Origin: JACMLD01 sp044227095
Lineage (GTDB): Bacteria; Bacteroidota; Bacteroidia; Chitinophagales; Chitinophagaceae
DNA length: 64,000 bases
Reading direction: 5' to 3'
Assembly (NCBI GenBank): GCA_044227095.1
Contig: JBGAFV010000002.1
Span: forward strand, 1-64,000
Shown: in pieces, positions 25,303 through 33,228 of the stretch
Layout: each line of letters opens with the position of its first letter
Position numbering within the stretch: the first letter of the stretch is position 1
Made by a program: the position numbers and the translations under genes
The notes under the pieces: model-generated
The model's input: only the letters and a program-made list of their open reading frames with translations
Database searches by the model: none
What the model was told of the DNA's origin: nothing

Positions 25303-25740
25303 TTACCATTTATCTACTTCTTCAGTAGCACTTGTGTTTGGTACAACACTGCTGGCCTGGGGAGTAACTGGCGCTTCTGCAGTAACTACCGGCGTTGTAG
25401 CAACAGCGGCAATAGCTGATGATTCTTCTGTTGCTTCACCTTCTACCTGGTCGTGGTTGAAAGCATCAAAATCAAAATCAGGCATCAATTCAGTTTTTAC
25501 ATAATCAACTGCTTCAACCAACCCTTTGATAAACTTGTTGAAATCTTCCTTATACAGAAAAATCTTATGCCTGTCGTACCCTTCTCCTTCAAACTTCTTA
25601 CGGCTTTCTGTAATTGTAAGGTAGTAATCGTTACTCCGTGTAGCCCTTACATCAAAAAAATAAGTTCTTCTTTTACCAGCCCTTATGCGTTTGCTGTAAA
25701 CGCTTTCCATCCTTTTTTCATTGTTGTTTTCGTACGCCAC
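25303..25740 (-). CDS. PUR-family (DUF3276) nucleic-acid-binding protein
   Basis: A 145-residue protein with one bacterial PUR domain (about 8-100): SKRIRAGKRRTYFFDVRATRSNDYYLTITESRK and KIFLYKEDFNKFIKGLVEAVDYVK are the two halves of the fold. The tail is a low-complexity Ala/Val/Thr/Glu-rich segment ending EVDKW. PUR proteins bind single-stranded nucleic acid; the physiological role in Bacteroidota is not established. The start is GTG at 25740. A TTTG-N18-TATATTTG promoter lies upstream. Confidence 0.9.
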   Translation of the reverse strand: MAYENNNEKRMESVYSKRIRAGKRRTYFFDVRATRSNDYYLTITESRKKFEGEGYDRHKIFLYKEDFNKFIKGLVEAVDYVKTELMPDFDFDAFNHDQVEGEATEESSAIAAVATTPVVTAEAPVTPQASSVVPNTSATEEVDKW

Positions 25741-25790
25741 AGTTGTAATAATTTTCAGTTAATCGAAATGTTGGTTTGTAGAATGCCTTA

Positions 25791-25820
25791 CAAATATAAT
25801 ATTGTTATGGAACTGGCAAA
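25791..25820 (-). promoter_or_regulatory. Promoter of the PUR-family gene
   Basis: On the minus strand TTTG (25820-25817) and TATATTTG (25798-25791) are 18 bases apart, close to the Bacteroidota promoter consensus. Confidence 0.6.
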
Positions 25821-25947
25821 ATTTGAACACTATTTCCTGCTTTCATTTTAGAGAATATTTCCGCCCGGGCATTTTTTGATGGGAATAAGGCCAGGTATGG
25901 CTGATAACCAGCTTTTTCAATACAATAGAACACCTGAAAGATTGCGC

Positions 25948-27807
25948 TTATACAAGCTGTTTACCGTTTCCGTGCTCCTGTTTTTGCTGTTCATCATACA
26001 ACTGGCGGTAATAGCCGTTTTTCTGCAGCAGCTCTGCATGCCTGCCCTGCTCTATAATTTTTCCATCGCCCAGCACAAGTATATTATCAAAATCGAACAA
26101 AGAAAAAATGCGGTGCGTAATAATAATGGCTGTTTTATTCTGCAGGAACCTGTATAAATTTCCAATTATCTCGTTTTCTGTTTTAGCATCTACAGCACTA
26201 AGGCAATCATCAAAAACTACCAGTTGCGGATCTTTTATTAAAGCCCGTGCTATAGAAATGCGTTGTTTTTGGCCGCCGCTTAGTGTAACGCCCCTTTCGC
26301 CAATAGCTGTATTGTATTGCTGCGCAAATCCTTTAATCTCTTTATCAACACTTGCATAGACAGCCGCCTGTTCCACTTTTTCAAACGGGGCTACGCCAAG
26401 GCCGAAAGTAATATTGCCTGTTACAGTATCGCTAAATAAAAACACATCCTGCGGCACATAGCTTATTTGTTCGCGGAGCGATTTCAGTTGAATGTCTTTT
26501 ATATTATTGCCGTCAATATAAATGTTGCCGCTGTCTGCATTGTACATGCGCAACAGCAATTGCGCCACTGTAGATTTTCCACTTCCGGTCTTTCCAATAA
26601 TGGCAACTTTCTGTCCTTTTTTTATATGAAAAGAAAAATTTTGAATGGCATTAATACCTGTATCCGGGTAGGTAAAACTTACTTTATCAAAAACAATATC
26701 GCCTTGCAAAACAGGGTTTCCGGCTTTTGGGGCATCTTTTATATCTGGAACAATATCCAGGAACTCATTCAATCTTTTTTGGGAAGCGGCTGCTCTTTGT
26801 ATCATACTCGCTGTCCACCCAATAGCGCTTACAGGAAAAGTGAGCATGTTTACATACATTACAAACTCAGTAATGGTACCGCTGCTTACATTGCCTTGCC
26901 CGGTTAGTTCATAAATGCCGCCCATCATGATAGCAAGCAAAGTGCTTAAGCCAATTAAAAGGCCCATAGCAGGAAAATAAACAGATTCCAGTTTCGACAA
27001 CCCGATAGCGTTGATTTTATACTCTTCACTGTTTTTATTAAAAAATCCCATCATTGCTTTTTCCTGAACAAAAGATTTAATAACCCTTATGCCCGAATAA
27101 GATTCCTGCGCCGTTGTAGTAAGTTCAGAAAGCAATGCCTGTATGCGTTCGCTTTTTTTGTGAATGATATTATTTACATAATAAATTGTAGCTGCAAGAA
27201 TGGGCAATGGAGAAAGTACATACAGCGTAAGCATTTTATTTTCTCTCAACATAAAAAAAACACAGAAGCCAATGGTAACAGCCAGGTTAATAAAATACAT
27301 CATTGCCGGACCGGTATACATTCTTACCCTGCTAACATCTTCTGTTATCCGGTTCATTAAATCACCTGTGCTATTGCGTTTATAAAAAGCAGCATCAAGT
27401 TGCTGGTAATGCCGATATATTTCATTTTTCTGATCGTATTCAATCAAACGGCTCATTACAATTACTGTTTGCCGCATCAAAAACATAAAGAACCCACCCA
27501 GCAATGCAAGTAGCAAAAGCGTAATGCCGCATATTATAATCTGTCCACCAAAACCTGTTGAATTGCTATCCAGCCAACCAATAACTTTTTGTACCAGTAT
27601 ATCATAATTGGCAGAGCGATGACCTGTTACTGGTTTTACTTTTTCTACCGATGTACGAACGGTTTGTTCTACTTTGTCAATTACATAACCAGATAACTGC
27701 GGACTAAGTATGCGGAAATAGTTGGATAGTGTAATAAAAACAACACCAAGCAGCAGGCGCCAACGGTACTTAATGAAATATTTATTAATAGCCTTAAGAT
27801 GCTTCAT
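25948..27807 (-). CDS. ABC exporter half-transporter, BmrC/YheI-like
   Basis: A 619-residue fusion of a six-helix exporter membrane domain (1-345) and a nucleotide-binding domain (365-600). Walker A GKTGSGKS is at 405-412, the signature LSGGQ at 509-513, and the switch His565 in THR. The Walker B block reads VVFDDCLSAVD, so the catalytic Glu position after Asp533 is Asp534. The FDDCLSAVDAKTE wording matches the degenerate-site subunit of heterodimeric multidrug exporters such as BmrC, which require a partner; no partner gene is nearby. It could also work as a slow homodimer. The substrate is unknown, with drugs or lipids most likely. Confidence 0.88.
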   Translation of the reverse strand: MKHLKAINKYFIKYRWRLLLGVVFITLSNYFRILSPQLSGYVIDKVEQTVRTSVEKVKPVTGHRSANYDILVQKVIGWLDSNSTGFGGQIIICGITLLLLALLGGFFMFLMRQTVIVMSRLIEYDQKNEIYRHYQQLDAAFYKRNSTGDLMNRITEDVSRVRMYTGPAMMYFINLAVTIGFCVFFMLRENKMLTLYVLSPLPILAATIYYVNNIIHKKSERIQALLSELTTTAQESYSGIRVIKSFVQEKAMMGFFNKNSEEYKINAIGLSKLESVYFPAMGLLIGLSTLLAIMMGGIYELTGQGNVSSGTITEFVMYVNMLTFPVSAIGWTASMIQRAAASQKRLNEFLDIVPDIKDAPKAGNPVLQGDIVFDKVSFTYPDTGINAIQNFSFHIKKGQKVAIIGKTGSGKSTVAQLLLRMYNADSGNIYIDGNNIKDIQLKSLREQISYVPQDVFLFSDTVTGNITFGLGVAPFEKVEQAAVYASVDKEIKGFAQQYNTAIGERGVTLSGGQKQRISIARALIKDPQLVVFDDCLSAVDAKTENEIIGNLYRFLQNKTAIIITHRIFSLFDFDNILVLGDGKIIEQGRHAELLQKNGYYRQLYDEQQKQEHGNGKQLV

Positions 27808-27925
27808 GGAGTATGCGAAGATACGGAGATCGGTTTATCTGTTTGTTGGTTGATTTAGTAACGGCAATGATGGTTCTGTTAAAAAAGAATTTTCATTAGG
27901 TAGTCGGCAGTTTAATATCTATTTA

Positions 27926-27996
27926 GCATCGTTGCCCGCCCGGATGAACAAATAAAATTTTATTCATCCGGGCGGACGGGTGTCACACTCTTGTAC
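27926..27996 (+). repeat. Head module interrupted by a palindrome
   Basis: GCATCGTTG (27926-27934) and TGTCACACTCTTGTAC (27981-27996) are the two halves of the head found uninterrupted at 56604-56628. Between them lie 46 bases with CCGCCCGGATGAA (27936-27948) and TTCATCCGGGCGG (27963-27975) as perfect 13-bp inverted arms. Confidence 0.7.
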
Positions 27997-28026
27997 TTTT
28001 TGATAATAACTCAGCGTTGCTTTATT

Positions 28027-28115
28027 CAACCCCATCAGGGTTGGGCTTTATATTCATTTTTCGCCACGGGTTTCACCCGTGGCTATTTATACTACGCCCC
28101 TTCAGGGCTTGCTTA
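28027..28115 (+). repeat. Palindromic body, three-hairpin type
   Basis: Three hairpins in a row: CAACCC/GGGTTG (28027-28043), GCCACGGG/CCCGTGGC (28063-28083) and GCCC/GGGC (28096-28108), then TTGCTTAG. The same order occurs at 56667-56757. It lies 30 bases after a head module. Confidence 0.8.
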
Positions 28116-28162
28116 GAGAATAACATACCTTGCATATCCAACAATCACTCACGACTCACAAC

Positions 28163-29626
28163 TCACGACTTCTTCCTCCCTACCGGAATCAATCTAAACA
28201 CATAACCACCTTCTACTGCAACATAGATATATCCATCAGGGCCCATTCTTACATCCCGGAGACGACCAATATTTTTCAGCAACATTTCCTGTTGTACAAC
28301 TTTATTGCCTTTGAGCACACAACGATTGAGGTATTTAAACCTTAATGAACCAACTAACAAGTTGCCTTTCCATTGCGGATACCTATCGCCTGTTACATAA
28401 GCCATACCACTTGGCCCAATAGAAGGAAGCCAATAAGTAAGCGGTTGCTCCATACCTGGCGCCGCAGAATTTTTAGAAATAATTTTTCCGTCGTAATTAA
28501 TACCATAGGTTATAAGCGGCCAGCCATAATTAGCACCTTTCTTTATAAGGTTAAGCTCATCTCCTCCCCTCGGGCCATGTTCTGTTTCCCAAATAGCACC
28601 GGTTGGCGGGTATACCATCAAACCCTGTGGATTTCGCTGGCCATAAGAATAGATAGAAGGCTTAGCCCCTGCAGTATGTACAAAAGGATTATCAGTAGGA
28701 ATAGTGCCATCATCATTAATCCGATGAATTTTTCCCAGATCATTTAAAACAGTTTGCGGGTTTTGTTTTTCATTGCCCCTTTCGCCAACAGAGAAATATA
28801 ATTTTCCATCTATGCCAAACACCATTCGCGAACCGTAATGATGCCTTGTTTTTGAATAAGGCAATGCTTCAAAAATAATTTTCTGGTTGGCAAGATGAGC
28901 GCCTTCAAACGTTGCACGCATTATTGCGGTAGTTGCTACAACACCCGAATCTGTTTTCTTAAAAGCAGAATAAGACAAATACAGGAATTTGTTTTTTGCA
29001 AACTGCGGATGTAAAACAATATCAAGCAATCCTCCCTGTCCTTCTGCTAAAACAGGTGGCAACCCTGCAATGGTATCTACTTTATTCTTCCCTGTTTTTT
29101 TATACAGCTTGCCAGATCTTTCTGTAACCAATAAACCACCACCGGGTAAAAAAGCCATTCCCCACGGTACTTTTATATTTGCAATTACTGTATCAAGTTT
29201 TACAGCAAAAGAAGCTGAGGGAAAATAATTTTCTTTTATTACCACATTGTTTAGATCGTACCGCTTTACATTTTCTACACCGGCAACAATATAATCAGCC
29301 AGGTCATTTATTGCTTTATCAGAAAATGCTTCTTTAAAAGAAGGCATGCCTTCATCTGCATAACCAAACTTTATGGCTTTATACATATCTGCTTTTGTGT
29401 TGCCATGTTTCCATTTGCGATCTACAAATGCATCCATTTTTTCTCCGTGACAACCACCACAAAAATTCTGGTAATTAAACTCAGCACTATCGGAAATTGC
29501 TTTGTTTATACTTGCTATTTTGTTTGGGGTGCCTGGCTTTTTAAAAGACATCCATCCTAATAAAATAAAAGCGGCAATAATAATAAAAGTGGAAGAAAGG
29601 GTTCTGCGCATAACAGGTAATTTCAT
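28163..29626 (-). CDS. Cytochrome c-PQQ-dependent sugar dehydrogenase fusion
   Basis: A 487-residue exported oxidoreductase. An N-terminal membrane span or signal (FIIIAAFILLGWMSF) is followed by a c-type cytochrome domain (45-115) with CGGCH (Cys56, Cys59, His60) and the sixth ligand Met94 in GMPSF. The rest is a six-blade propeller of the soluble glucose/aldose-sugar dehydrogenase type (YHYGSRMVF-like block RHHYGSRMVFG, LGKIHRINDDG, YSYGQRNPQGL, ETEHGPRGGDELN). It should oxidise sugars in the periplasm and pass electrons directly to its own haem. The stop codon falls inside an intergenic GACTCACGACTT-type repeat. Confidence 0.9.
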   Translation of the reverse strand: MKLPVMRRTLSSTFIIIAAFILLGWMSFKKPGTPNKIASINKAISDSAEFNYQNFCGGCHGEKMDAFVDRKWKHGNTKADMYKAIKFGYADEGMPSFKEAFSDKAINDLADYIVAGVENVKRYDLNNVVIKENYFPSASFAVKLDTVIANIKVPWGMAFLPGGGLLVTERSGKLYKKTGKNKVDTIAGLPPVLAEGQGGLLDIVLHPQFAKNKFLYLSYSAFKKTDSGVVATTAIMRATFEGAHLANQKIIFEALPYSKTRHHYGSRMVFGIDGKLYFSVGERGNEKQNPQTVLNDLGKIHRINDDGTIPTDNPFVHTAGAKPSIYSYGQRNPQGLMVYPPTGAIWETEHGPRGGDELNLIKKGANYGWPLITYGINYDGKIISKNSAAPGMEQPLTYWLPSIGPSGMAYVTGDRYPQWKGNLLVGSLRFKYLNRCVLKGNKVVQQEMLLKNIGRLRDVRMGPDGYIYVAVEGGYVFRLIPVGRKKS

Positions 29627-29687
29627 TGATTACCGTGTAAATTAAATCATTGACAGCTTTTTAAAAAACCATTCATCACCCTTACAA

Positions 29688-29720
29688 AAAATAACCCCGA
29701 AAAAATTCCGGGGCTATTTG
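29688..29720 (-). terminator. Terminator of the mgsA-like/MFS operon
   Basis: AATAACCCCG and CCGGGGCTATT pair across an 8-base A/T loop; on the minus strand T-rich sequence follows. It lies 46 bases after the MFS stop codon. Confidence 0.75.
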
Positions 29721-29765
29721 CTATATGTAACAGTACGAATAAATTCCGCTTCAGGCTTTTTAGCA

Positions 29766-30917
29766 TTATTGTTCTTTAATCTTTGCTGCAAGTATTGCAG
29801 GAAACAAACCTGCAATAGCTATTACGGTAAAAGACAACCGTAAACCTGCTGCTTCAGCAATAAAACCTATTAATGGTGGCCCAATTAAAAAGCCAAGAAA
29901 AGAAATGGAAGATACTGCTGCAAGTGCCAAACCAGGTTTCATTGTGCGTGATTTACCAGCTAAACTGTATATAAGCGGCACAACAGATGATACACCCAAA
30001 CCTACCAGTAAAAAGCCAATTACCGCCGTGGCCAGGTAAGGAAATAAAATTGACATAAACAATCCGGTAGAAATTAATGTAGCACTAACCTGCAATACTT
30101 TTTTTATACCCAGTTTTGTTACCAATCCATCTCCTAAAAAGCGGCCTGTAGCCATAGCTGCAGTAAATGCAACATAACCTAAAGTAATATACGCCGGGTT
30201 TGCTTTTACTATATTCTGAAAATAAACGCCACTCCAGTCTGCCATTGCACCCTCACAAAGCATACTGCAAAAAGCAATCAATCCTAATATTAAAATGTAT
30301 TTATCGGGCTTTACAAAAAATGGTTGCTTTTCTGCAGGTGCTGTATCAGTAGGCAATGTGTACCTGTAAAAAACAAACACCATAAATGCTGCTATTATTA
30401 GTATAATTATAAAGTGCAGCAATGGTGCAACACCTGCTGAAACGAGTAATGTACCCAACGCAGCACCGGTAAAACCAGCAATACTCCATAAGCCATGAAA
30501 AGATGCCATTACAGATCTTCCATACATTGATTCTACATCTACTGCCTGTGTGTTCATTGCAATATTTACCATGTTTGAACCAACGCCAAAAAGAAACAAT
30601 ACAAATGCAAGTTGCCACACACTGCTGCTAAGGCCAAGCATTACAAGCGCAGCCGGATAAAACAACGCAGCAGAAATCATTACCTTACGGCTGCCATAAC
30701 GAGATACAAGCCATCCCGCAAAGAGCAAGCTTGTCATAAGCCCTGCTGGTAATGCAAACAATACCGCACCAAGCCGGGCATTGCTCAACTGCAACTGGTT
30801 TTTTATATCCGGAATACGGCTCGCCCATGTGGAAAAAGTTAATCCGGAAATAAAGAAAAATGCGCTTACAGCTATACGATAGACCCTTGGTTTACCTGCT
30901 GCTATTGATATATTCAT
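29766..30917 (-). CDS. MFS transporter, YbjJ-like
   Basis: A 383-residue major facilitator with twelve predicted spans. GLTFSTWASRIPDIK near the N-terminus, the A-loop VSRYGSRKVM and NIAMNTQAVDVE in helix 4-5 are typical of the YbjJ/inner-membrane sugar-like MFS group. The substrate is not known. It is the second gene of an operon, 7 bases after an mgsA-like gene, and the pair is divergent from a LacI-family regulator, which favours a sugar or sugar-derivative substrate. Confidence 0.85.
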   Translation of the reverse strand: MNISIAAGKPRVYRIAVSAFFFISGLTFSTWASRIPDIKNQLQLSNARLGAVLFALPAGLMTSLLFAGWLVSRYGSRKVMISAALFYPAALVMLGLSSSVWQLAFVLFLFGVGSNMVNIAMNTQAVDVESMYGRSVMASFHGLWSIAGFTGAALGTLLVSAGVAPLLHFIIILIIAAFMVFVFYRYTLPTDTAPAEKQPFFVKPDKYILILGLIAFCSMLCEGAMADWSGVYFQNIVKANPAYITLGYVAFTAAMATGRFLGDGLVTKLGIKKVLQVSATLISTGLFMSILFPYLATAVIGFLLVGLGVSSVVPLIYSLAGKSRTMKPGLALAAVSSISFLGFLIGPPLIGFIAEAAGLRLSFTVIAIAGLFPAILAAKIKEQ

Positions 30918-30924
30918 AGTATGG

Positions 30925-31422
30925 TTAATTAATTGTATTTACTTTTAAAACAACCTGCCTGCTGTTGTTTAGATTACTATAGTTGTATGTTCTCGATTTT
31001 CCTGCATAAGAAAAATCAGGCAATACAGGTACTGAATGAGATTTGTTCATAAGTGCAGAAGACAAAACAAAATCTGCACTGGCAAGGTTACAGGCTATAA
31101 TAATATTATTTGTTACAGCTGCATCGTGCAATGCACGCACACCATTATCAACTGGTAATGGTTGTACCGGATCCCAGAAAAATAAAAGGATATCTATTTT
31201 CTGTCCTGCTACCATTGAAATAAGTTCCTGGTTGGCTGCGGCAATGCCATCCTGCAACCTGGTTACTTTAACGCCAATTGTTCCTTCAAGTATATCGGCC
31301 ATTGCACCTGTTGCAATAAGTTCGTGATCTTTTAAAACCTCCTGGTTATAATAAGACCATTCAATTAATGATTTTCGGTTATTATCTCCAGCCACAAAGG
31401 CTATTCTTTTTTTTACGTTCAT
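30925..31422 (-). CDS. Methylglyoxal synthase-like protein with degenerate active site
   Basis: A 165-residue protein of the MGS fold: KKRIAFVAGDNNRKSLIEW at the N-terminus, IDILLFFWDP in the middle and NIIIACNLASADFVLSS near the end align along the whole length of MgsA. From memory of E. coli MgsA, the active-site residues are His19, Asp20, Lys23, Asp71, His98 and Asp101. Here these positions read Gly, Asp, Arg, Ala, Val and Gly, so only Asp20 is kept. Conversion of dihydroxyacetone phosphate to methylglyoxal is therefore doubtful; binding of a phosphorylated metabolite as a sensor is possible. The frame starts 8 codons earlier, but ATG at 31422 fits the family. Confidence 0.75.
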   Translation of the reverse strand: MNVKKRIAFVAGDNNRKSLIEWSYYNQEVLKDHELIATGAMADILEGTIGVKVTRLQDGIAAANQELISMVAGQKIDILLFFWDPVQPLPVDNGVRALHDAAVTNNIIIACNLASADFVLSSALMNKSHSVPVLPDFSYAGKSRTYNYSNLNNSRQVVLKVNTIN

Positions 31423-31803
31423 TTTTCTATTGTTAATCATACACACGTTTTATAGTTTACAATACAGTTTTTAAAACTGCTTTCGCAACAAACAATTCGT
31501 TATAAAATTTTAATGACAAGATTCAGCACATAATAACTAAGTGTACTGGGCAATTGTTAGTAAACCGGCGGGCATGTTTTTTAAAACATAGTCTTTGTTT
31601 TAAAAACCGCTTGCGCTGTTTAAAACCGGCAAGCAATACAGAGAGATTTCCTAAGCAGGACACAAAGCTAATCATTTTTGTTTAAACGATTAAACAAATT
31701 TGTTATTACCTTTGCCTGCAACAGGTTTAGCTGAGCTTCAAAAGACAAATTTCTGATTTAAGCGATTGGAAATCAAAACCCTGGGTTTATTTACACTATC
31801 CTT
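31423..31803. promoter_or_regulatory. Divergent control region of mgsA-like/MFS operon and lacI-type gene
   Basis: 381 bases with no gene. It holds the operator palindrome at 31677-31698 and a -7 element TACCTTTG at 31707-31714 for the rightward regulator gene. The sequence GGCATGTTTTTTAAAACATAG near 31571 is a second weak inverted repeat (TGTTTT/AAAACA). No promoter element was recognised for the leftward operon. Confidence 0.5.
31677..31698. promoter_or_regulatory. LacI-family operator
   Basis: TTTGTTTAA and TTAAACAAA are perfect 9-bp arms around ACGA, giving a 22-bp palindrome with a central CG. It overlaps the region just upstream of the -7 element of the regulator gene, so autorepression and control of the divergent operon are both plausible. 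Confidence 0.7.
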
Positions 31804-32826
31804 ATGGCCAAAAAAACTTCTTTAAAAGACATTGCTGCAGCTGTTGGCGTATCAACGGCATTGGTATCGTATGTGCTCAATAATAAAAAAGAAGGAAGGA
31901 TAAAAAAAGCCGTTGCTGAAAAGATTCGGGCCACTGCACTGGCTATGAATTACCGCACCAACCAGATAGCAAGAAGCCTTAAAACAAATAAAACACACAC
32001 CATTGGTTTGGTGCTGGCAGATATATCAAACCCATTTTCGGCTGCGCTTGCCCGCTTTATTGAAGATGAAGCCGATAAACATAATTACACTGTAATTTTT
32101 GGAAGCTCAGATGAAAACCAAGAAAAGTATAAAAAAATCCTTGATGCCTTGATAAACCGCCAGGCAGATGGTTTAATACTTTCTCCGCCAGAACATGCAG
32201 AACCGCAAATAACCGAACTGCAGCAACAGCAAATTCCTTTTGTTCTTATCGATCGATATTTTCCCGGTGTTGCAGCCAGTTATATAGTGCTGGACAATTT
32301 TAAAGCAGCGTATGAAGCGACACAACATCTTATAGATTGCGGTCATAAAAGAATTGGGATGATAAATTATGCGTCGTCACTTTTTCACCTTGCTGAACGT
32401 ACAAGAGGTTATCTTGCTGCGCTTACTAAAAATAAAATTGCTTTTACTTCAGACTATCTTCAACAGGTAAATAAAGATGCACTGCAGGAAGAAACAGAAA
32501 AAGCAGTTGATCGTCTTTTAAAACATAAAAAGCCAGCAGAAGCAATTTTGTTTGGATCTAATGTAATTGCGATGCACGCAGTAAAATACATTAATAAGCA
32601 ACACTATTCTGTTCCTAAAGATATAGCGCTGGCATGTTTTGACGAATCTGATGCGTTTGATCTTTTTTATGCGCCACTTACCTGCATACAACAGCCCATT
32701 AAGGAAATGGGCGAACTTGCAGTGAGAATGTTATTAGAAAACATTGAAAACAACAATACACCAATAAAACAGATCAATATGGAAGGAAAATTATTTATAA
32801 GAGAATCTACAGTAGGAAATAAATAA
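31804..32826 (+). CDS. LacI-family transcriptional regulator
   Basis: A 340-residue repressor. The N-terminal HTH is SLKDIAAAVGVSTALVSYVLNN (6-27) and the hinge follows near residue 50-60 (TNQIARSLKTNKTHTIGLVLADISNPF). The C-terminal part is a periplasmic-binding-protein-like sugar sensor domain (FVLIDRYFPGV, GHKRIGMINY, ACFDESDAFDLFYAPLTCIQQP). It probably controls the divergent mgsA-like/MFS operon through the palindrome at 31677-31698. The effector is likely the transported compound or a phosphorylated derivative. Confidence 0.93.
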   Translation: MAKKTSLKDIAAAVGVSTALVSYVLNNKKEGRIKKAVAEKIRATALAMNYRTNQIARSLKTNKTHTIGLVLADISNPFSAALARFIEDEADKHNYTVIFGSSDENQEKYKKILDALINRQADGLILSPPEHAEPQITELQQQQIPFVLIDRYFPGVAASYIVLDNFKAAYEATQHLIDCGHKRIGMINYASSLFHLAERTRGYLAALTKNKIAFTSDYLQQVNKDALQEETEKAVDRLLKHKKPAEAILFGSNVIAMHAVKYINKQHYSVPKDIALACFDESDAFDLFYAPLTCIQQPIKEMGELAVRMLLENIENNNTPIKQINMEGKLFIRESTVGNK

Positions 32827-32832
32827 ACCGAA

Positions 32833-33228
32833 TTACTTAAAGTACACCGCAAGAAACAACCAACTAAAGTAAATCCACAACGCGGAAAATACAATATGCA
32901 TGCTGGTTTCAAAACGTTTTCCTTTCCAGAGCAAGGATGAATATCCAAAAAATTGAATAACGAGCCTGGCCAACCAGAATACAGCAAGACCCAATGAAAT
33001 TCTTTTTCCCAATGTTGTATTAATTATTTCATTTGCTGAGCTAAGACAAAGAATACCCATCAAAAAAATAATCAACCCTATAAAAAAAGTATGCACCCAC
33101 ATCATTTGCCTGTTAATGAGGCTTACGGATCCTAACTCTTCCTTCCACCTAAAATATTTTGAAAACCTCAGGTGAATAAATGCCAGTATAATTAAAAGTG
33201 TACCAGTTATTTTAAAATGTATTTCCAT
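32833..33228 (-). CDS. Four-span membrane protein of unknown function
   Basis: A 131-residue hydrophobic protein with four predicted spans (about 5-20, 44-62, 78-95, 108-128) and no recognised domain. It overlaps the preceding methyltransferase gene by 17 bases, so translation is probably coupled and the two products are likely to act together. The product ends AVYFK just before the convergent LacI-type gene stop, 6 bases away, so no room exists for a separate terminator. Confidence 0.7.
   Translation of the reverse strand: MEIHFKITGTLLIILAFIHLRFSKYFRWKEELGSVSLINRQMMWVHTFFIGLIIFLMGILCLSSANEIINTTLGKRISLGLAVFWLARLVIQFFGYSSLLWKGKRFETSMHIVFSALWIYFSWLFLAVYFK

Larger units (their letters stand above)
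27808..28162. other. Intergenic stretch filled by modular repeat
   Basis: 355 bases between the ABC exporter start and the PQQ dehydrogenase stop. Apart from the exporter promoter region it consists almost wholly of repeat: an interrupted head at 27926-27996, the hairpin body at 28027-28115, and a TCACGACTCACAACTC tail at 28145-28165. No gene is present. Confidence 0.7.

Noticed and set aside
30925..31422. Assignment as active methylglyoxal synthase (mgsA)
   Set aside because: Most catalytic positions are substituted, so a functional symbol would be misleading.
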